Positions 5,597 through 8,753 of a DNA stretch of 8,753 nt are shown here, one piece after another (position 1 is the first letter of the stretch; every line of letters begins with the position of its first letter). This DNA comes from Trueperaceae bacterium (lineage in GTDB: Bacteria; Deinococcota; Deinococci; Deinococcales; Trueperaceae). Both the position numbers and the translations under genes were made by a program. The stretch lies in NCBI GenBank assembly GCA_024636105.1, contig JAGXHO010000088.1:1-8753 (forward strand), written 5' to 3'. The notes below the pieces were generated by a model. That model searched no databases. It was given only the letters and a program-made list of their open reading frames with translations, and had not been told where the DNA came from.

Positions 5597-6118
5597 TCAG
5601 AAGGGTCGCGCCTCGACCACGCCATCGGTCAGGGCGACGGTCGCGTCGCCCGTCAGGGCGATGCTCCCGTCGACGCGGGCACCGATCCAGTACCGATCTG
5701 CGGCCACGGCCTCCGCCAGCACGGCTCCGTAACCACCATCGCCGGCCGCGATCGGGGTCGGTTCGCCTGCTCGCAGCGTGAACGGGTCGGCGATGGCGCG
5801 CGCGCCGGCGTCGAGGGACGCACACGCGCCTGCCGGCGCCGTCGTGCGAACGAAGAGGGCGACGTCGAGCGCGTCGCCGAGCGCCAGCCCCCCCGGGTCG
5901 AACGTCGCCGTGGCGCGGTAGGTGGCGGCGGCGAGCCGAACGGTGCTCCTGTCGGCGCCTTCGGCCCAGCAGACCGCGCCGGCGGTCGTCGCCGCGTCCA
6001 GGACGACGTCGGGCACCTGGCTGCGAAAGGTGATCCCGCCGCAGCCCACGATGCTGGCCACGGCCAGGAGCGCGGCGGCCACGCGCGCGCTACGCCACCG
6101 CTGCGTGGGCTCAATCAT
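5597..6118 (-). CDS. Lipoprotein of unknown function
   Basis: 173 residues from the ATG at 6118-6116; a GTG at 6130 would add four residues. Seen: a short charged N-terminus (RWRSAR), a hydrophobic stretch AAALLAVASIVG at 14-25, then Cys26 in a lipobox (IVGC), so the product should be lipid-anchored on the outer face of the cytoplasmic membrane or beyond. The mature part is rich in Ala, Gly, Thr and Asp, probably a small beta-rich domain, with Cys50 and Cys99 that could pair, FDPGGLALGDALDVALFVRT at 73-92, and GGYGAVLAEAV at about 129-139 ending in RYWIGARVDGSI. I do not recognise the family. Its start overlaps the stop of the MOSC gene by 8 bp, so it is probably co-translated with it; a functional link is not established. 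Confidence 0.82.
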   Translation of the reverse strand: MIEPTQRWRSARVAAALLAVASIVGCGGITFRSQVPDVVLDAATTAGAVCWAEGADRSTVRLAAATYRATATFDPGGLALGDALDVALFVRTTAPAGACASLDAGARAIADPFTLRAGEPTPIAAGDGGYGAVLAEAVAADRYWIGARVDGSIALTGDATVALTDGVVEARPF

Positions 6119-6770
6119 CGTCGATGCCACCCGCCGCCCGCTTGCGCAGCGCGTCGCGCCACCCGTCGGGCAGACCGGGCGACGCCGCGCCCTCGAGGAG
6201 CGCCGCGCGGTCGGCCTTCGCGGCGTACCGCACGGCGTTCAGGCGCGCCACCGACCAGGCGCCGGGGAGGCGCTCCTGCAGCGTCCCGGCGTCCCCCTCG
6301 GCCACGCGTCCGGGCTCGAGGACCCGCAGGTACCAGCCGGTCCAACCAGTGGCGCGCAGGTCGACGGTCAACCGCTTCTCGCCGGTGTACGCCGCGGGGA
6401 TGAAGCAGGGCACGCGTGGCTGAGCGATCTGCACGACCGCGGTGCCGACGACGTGGATGTCGCCCACGTGCACAACGTCCTCGTCCACACCGTCGAGCAG
6501 CAGGTTCTCGCCGAACGCCGGGCGCTTCAGGTCGACGCCGAGCCGCGCGCGCCACGCCGCGTACCGGACCGACGGGTAGGCGCAGACGGCCTTGTCGGGC
6601 CCGCCGTGGTTCTTGGTGTCGGCGACGGTGTCGCCCTCGAACCCGAGCGGGTGAAGTTCGAGCGGGCCGGAGGCGCGCTCCTTGCCGATCGCGGACCGCA
6701 CGGTGGACCCCGCGTGGGGCACGTCGCCGATGCGCCCGACCCGGAGTTCGTTGACGTGGAAGCTGGGCAT
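6111..6770 (-). CDS. MOSC domain protein, YiiM type
   Basis: 219 residues, about the length of E. coli YiiM (224). MOSC domains bind the molybdenum cofactor through a conserved cysteine; YiiM/YcbX-type proteins take part in detoxifying N-hydroxylated bases and related compounds. Seen: GFEGDTVADTKNHGGPDKAVCAYP at about 43-66, FGENLLLDGV at 86-95, VHVGDIHVVG at 100-109, IAQPRVPCF at 115-123 with the cofactor-ligand candidate Cys122, GWYLRVLEPG at 145-154, and a C-terminal three-helix (3-alpha) domain from about 165 to 211 containing VARLN and WRDALRKR. The ATG at 6770 has no Shine-Dalgarno but has a TAGGCT box 5 nt upstream, suggesting a leaderless mRNA. It is followed by the overlapping lipoprotein gene and lies divergent from the EamA transporter. 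The substrate is unknown. Confidence 0.94.
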   Translation of the reverse strand: MPSFHVNELRVGRIGDVPHAGSTVRSAIGKERASGPLELHPLGFEGDTVADTKNHGGPDKAVCAYPSVRYAAWRARLGVDLKRPAFGENLLLDGVDEDVVHVGDIHVVGTAVVQIAQPRVPCFIPAAYTGEKRLTVDLRATGWTGWYLRVLEPGRVAEGDAGTLQERLPGAWSVARLNAVRYAAKADRAALLEGAASPGLPDGWRDALRKRAAGGIDDD

Positions 6771-6775
6771 GGGGC

Positions 6776-6781
6776 AGCCTA
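6776..6781 (-). promoter_or_regulatory. -10 box of the MOSC gene (leaderless)
   Basis: On the minus strand TAGGCT (TANNNT) ends 5 nt before the MOSC ATG at 6770, so transcription would begin at or within a base or two of the A of ATG. There is no Shine-Dalgarno and no recognisable -35; the -35 position would fall at about 6799-6804, on the start codon of the divergent gene. Confidence 0.55.
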
Positions 6782-6790
6782 GCGCGGCCG

Positions 6791-6796
6791 TAGCAT
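6791..6796 (+). promoter_or_regulatory. -10 box of the EamA transporter gene (leaderless)
   Basis: TAGCAT (TANNNT) is followed by exactly 6 nt and then the ATG at 6803, the spacing at which the A of ATG becomes the +1 nucleotide. There is no Shine-Dalgarno. The -35 region would fall at about 6768-6773, on the start codon of the divergent MOSC gene. Confidence 0.65.
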
Positions 6797-6802
6797 GCCG
6801 CG

Positions 6803-7669
6803 ATGAGCACGCTCGCCCTGGGGCTGGTCCTCGCGTCCGCGCTGCTGCACGCGACGTGGAACCTGGCGGCCAAGCGCGCCGGCGGCGCCACGCGCGGACC
6901 GGCGTTCGTGTTCGCGTTCTCCACCGCGACGGCGGTGCTGTACGCCCCGCTCGCCCTGGTCCTTGGTGGCGCGCGCGTGGGGGAGGTCGATCCGCTTGGC
7001 TGGGCCTTCGTGCTCGGCAGCGCGGCGCTCCACGTCGGGTACTTCGTGGCGCTGCAGCGCGGGTACCGCGTCGGCGACCTCTCGATCGTCTACCCGATCG
7101 CGCGGGGCGTCGGGCCGGCGCTCGCGACGGTGGGCGCGGTCGCCCTGCTAGGCGAGCGGCCGAGCGCGCTGGCGCTGGTCGGAACGCTGCTGGTCGTCGG
7201 CTCTGCGGTCGCCCTGGCGACCGGGCGACCTGCGGCCGGCGCGCGGATCGGCCCGGGCGTGCGGTGGGGGCTGGTGACGGCCGCCTTCATCGCCTCCTAC
7301 ACGCTATGGGACGCCTTCGCCGTGGCCCGCGTGGGCGTGCCACCGCTGCTGTTCCTGTGGTGGTCGGAGCTGGCGCGGGCCGCGCTGCTCGCCCCCGCCG
7401 TGCTCGGTCGGCCGGAGGCCCTGCGCCACGTCCTGCGCCACCACCGCGGCGCCGTGGCGACGGTCGCGCTGCTGAGCCCGCTGGCGTACGGGCTGGTGCT
7501 CACCGCCTTCACGCTCGCGCCCGTGAGCCTCGTCGCGCCCACCCGCGAGGTGAGCGTGCTGATCGGGGCGCTGCTCGGGACCACGCTGCTCGGCGAGGGC
7601 GGCCGGCGCCGACGGCTGAGCGCGGCCGCCGCGATGGTCGTGGGGGTGGCGCTCCTGGCGCGCGGCTGA
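6803..7669 (+). CDS. EamA-family (drug/metabolite transporter superfamily) permease
   Basis: 288 residues, the usual size of a ten-helix DMT transporter built from two five-helix EamA repeats in the cytoplasmic membrane. Seen: the repeat-1 start LLHATWNLAAKRAGG at 14-28, a paired signature at the end of each half (YPIARGVGPALATVGAVALLGE within 97-118, and APTREVSVLIGALLGTTLLGE within 245-265), WDAFAVARVGV at 169-179 opening the second half, and LAYGLVLTAFTLAPVSLVAP at 227-246. Family members export amino acids, nucleosides or other metabolites, or import some; the substrate cannot be read from sequence. The start is set by the -10 box at 6791; no ribosome-binding site is present. It is divergent from the MOSC gene and followed after 61 nt by the next plus-strand gene, which has its own -10 box. 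Confidence 0.95.
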   Translation: MSTLALGLVLASALLHATWNLAAKRAGGATRGPAFVFAFSTATAVLYAPLALVLGGARVGEVDPLGWAFVLGSAALHVGYFVALQRGYRVGDLSIVYPIARGVGPALATVGAVALLGERPSALALVGTLLVVGSAVALATGRPAAGARIGPGVRWGLVTAAFIASYTLWDAFAVARVGVPPLLFLWWSELARAALLAPAVLGRPEALRHVLRHHRGAVATVALLSPLAYGLVLTAFTLAPVSLVAPTREVSVLIGALLGTTLLGEGGRRRRLSAAAAMVVGVALLARG

Positions 7670-7718
7670 GTAAGGATCGCGTGCGGACCGCGTGACGGTT
7701 CCGAAAGCCACTCACGGC

Positions 7719-7724
7719 TACCTT
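7719..7724 (+). promoter_or_regulatory. -10 box of the 151-residue unknown gene (leaderless)
   Basis: TACCTT (TANNNT), exactly 6 nt (cgtccc) before the ATG at 7731. It settles the start, because an in-frame GTG at 7692 lies upstream of this promoter and would require a different transcript. No Shine-Dalgarno precedes either candidate. Confidence 0.6.
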
Positions 7725-7730
7725 CGTCCC

Positions 7731-8186
7731 ATGAACGGACTCCTCGCGTCCCTCCGCTTCCCCTTCGCCCTCCGCGGGCCGTGGGCGGCGACCCCCACGG
7801 TCCCCGCGACCGCCGCTCCGGTCCGCGCGGTCGACGCGCCGGTCCGAGCCTCGGATCCGCTCCGGACGCTGGCTCGCCCGGAGGCCACGGCCCGCGCCCA
7901 CGGCACGCTCGAGGCGCCGCCGCTCGCTCGCTCGACCATGGTCCTCGAACCCACCCCCCACGCGATCGCCCCGGCCCCGCTGCCGGCGCTGCCGGTCGAG
8001 CCGAGCGTCCGGGTCTCCGCCGCGCACCTCGTCGACCCGGTCGGCCTGCGCGTGGTCCCGTTCCGGCCATCCACCCGCTGGCCGCTTCGCCGTCCGATGC
8101 CGCGCATCTACGACCCGTTCCGCGGCTTCCCGCTGCGCTCCGTGCACCTGGCCGACCTGATGGACGGCCGCCCCAGCGACCGCTGA
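7731..8186 (+). CDS. Conserved-looking protein of unknown function, proline/alanine/arginine-rich
   Basis: 151 residues from the ATG at 7731. I do not recognise it. What supports a real gene: strong G/C bias at codon third positions throughout, a TANNNT box at leaderless spacing, and a tidy fit between the EamA and aldolase genes (25 nt to the next ATG). Seen: a short hydrophobic/basic N-terminus (MNGLLASLRFPFALRGPW), a long low-complexity Pro/Ala/Arg/Val stretch at about 19-100 that is probably disordered, and a more ordered-looking basic and aromatic tail with VVPFRPSTRWPLRRPMPRIY (about 109-128), DPFRGFPL and HLADLMDG. There are no cysteines, no clear transmembrane helix and no signal peptide. 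The tail could bind nucleic acid, membrane or a protein partner, but nothing here proves it. Confidence 0.72.
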   Translation: MNGLLASLRFPFALRGPWAATPTVPATAAPVRAVDAPVRASDPLRTLARPEATARAHGTLEAPPLARSTMVLEPTPHAIAPAPLPALPVEPSVRVSAAHLVDPVGLRVVPFRPSTRWPLRRPMPRIYDPFRGFPLRSVHLADLMDGRPSDR

Positions 8187-8199
8187 GCACGAGGCGCGT

Positions 8200-8205
8200 T
8201 ACCCT
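8200..8205 (+). promoter_or_regulatory. -10 box of the aldolase gene (leaderless)
   Basis: TACCCT (TANNNT), exactly 6 nt (tgcggt) before the ATG at 8212, in the 25-nt gap after the previous stop. No Shine-Dalgarno is present. This third instance of the same spacing on the plus strand implies that the aldolase can be transcribed on its own. Confidence 0.6.
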
Positions 8206-8211
8206 TGCGGT

Positions 8212-8753
8212 ATGCGCGCCGCCCCCGACCCCCGACCGCTCGACCTTCGCGCCGGCCGTCACGCCGCCGCCTGGTCCGCCCTCCGCGACCCGTTGGCGGC
8301 CGAGGTCGTCGCCCGCAGCGGCGTCGACCTCGTCGTCTTCGACCTGCAGCACGGCAACATCGACGAACCCGACCTGCTCGGCCTGCTGCAAGCGACGCAG
8401 CCGTTCGTACCGGCGTTGGTGCGGCTCCGGTCGGTGGACCCGGCGCAGGTCACGCGCGTGCTCGACCTCGGTGCCGACGGCGTCATCGTCCCGCTGATCG
8501 ACGGACCGGACGACGCCCGGGCCGTCGTCGCGGCCGCCCTGTACCCCCCGGTCGGTCGCCGCTCCTACGGACCGATCCGCGCCGCGCTGCGCCACGGACC
8601 CGCGTACCGGGAACGGGTGGCGGCGCACGCGCTCGTGATCGCGATGATCGAGACGCGCGCCGGGCTCGAGTCGGTCGATGCGATCGCCGCGGTACCGGGG
8701 CTGGGCGGCCTGTTCGTCGGCCCCGCCGACCTCGGCCTCGCGATGGGGTGGGG
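8212..8753 (+). CDS. HpcH/HpaI-family aldolase, N-terminal part
   Basis: 180 complete residues, open to the window edge; family members are about 250-260 residues, so roughly 70-80 are missing. The family cleaves or forms hydroxy-oxo-acids (pyruvate plus an aldehyde) on a TIM barrel with a divalent metal, in the cytosol. Seen, against E. coli HpaI: FDLQHG at 43-48 with the catalytic-base His47, VRLR at 70-73 with the pyruvate-binding Arg71, GADGVIVPLIDGPDDAR at 88-103, YPPVGRRSYGPIRAA at 111-125, MIET with the metal-ligand Glu147, and FVGPADLGLAMG with the metal-ligand Asp173. The family often shows Glu instead of Gln in the first motif; Gln also occurs. The ATG at 8212 is fixed by the -10 box and by the alignment. 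Whether it acts in aromatic breakdown, sugar-acid catabolism or otherwise cannot be decided without its downstream neighbours. Confidence 0.93.
   Translation, partial: MRAAPDPRPLDLRAGRHAAAWSALRDPLAAEVVARSGVDLVVFDLQHGNIDEPDLLGLLQATQPFVPALVRLRSVDPAQVTRVLDLGADGVIVPLIDGPDDARAVVAAALYPPVGRRSYGPIRAALRHGPAYRERVAAHALVIAMIETRAGLESVDAIAAVPGLGGLFVGPADLGLAMGW

Noticed and set aside
7692..7730. GTG start at 7692 for the 151-residue gene
   Set aside because: It lies upstream of the TACCTT box whose spacing fits the ATG at 7731, and no ribosome-binding site precedes the GTG.

Overview
The window is about 8.75 kb of very GC-rich bacterial chromosome, densely packed with metabolic, membrane and secreted-protein genes. 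I see no mobile element, phage gene, CRISPR array, rRNA or tRNA. Codon third positions are overwhelmingly G or C. Several genes have a TANNNT -10 box about 6 nt before an ATG, so they should be transcribed as leaderless mRNAs. That style, plus my recollection that the IlvE protein resembles Deinococcus versions, suggests Deinococcota (Truepera-like). This is an inference; a high-GC actinobacterium or other phylum is not excluded.

Layout, left to right. (1) 2-847 (+): C-terminal 281 residues of a secreted ExeM/NucH-type nuclease whose start lies outside the window. It meets, tail to tail on a shared CTAG, (2) a minus-strand three-gene cluster read ribH (2474-2001), an eight-helix tryptophan-rich TspO-like membrane protein (1994-1227), and a small zinc-finger protein resembling the FBP C-terminal domain (1230-844). 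These genes are 6 nt apart or overlapping, so they are probably one mRNA. (3) 3250-2585 (-): secreted protein of unknown function, followed by a strong hairpin and preceded by a -10 box and perfect palindromes. (4) 4450-3470 (-): galE, UDP-glucose 4-epimerase, divergent from (5) 4586-5536 (+): ilvE, branched-chain aminotransferase. The 135-bp divergent region holds a tandem GC decamer repeat and a promoter for each gene. (6) Minus-strand pair: YiiM-like MOSC protein (6770-6111), overlapping a lipoprotein of unknown function (6118-5597). (7) Plus-strand series: EamA-family transporter (6803-7669), unrecognised 151-residue protein (7731-8186), and an HpcH/HpaI-family aldolase that starts at 8212 and runs off the right edge.

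The genes do not form one pathway: riboflavin synthesis, sugar nucleotide epimerisation, branched-chain amino acids, molybdenum-cofactor-type chemistry and transport each have one representative. The clearest unexplained signal is in gene expression. Start sites fall into two classes: leaderless (TANNNT, 5-6 nt, ATG) and short-leader with Shine-Dalgarno (TANNNT, 18-21 nt, ATG). The divergent pair at 6770/6803 has two leaderless promoters interleaved in 32 bp. I found no convincing new defence or mobile system. The most novel proteins are the three of unknown function (221, 173 and 151 residues).
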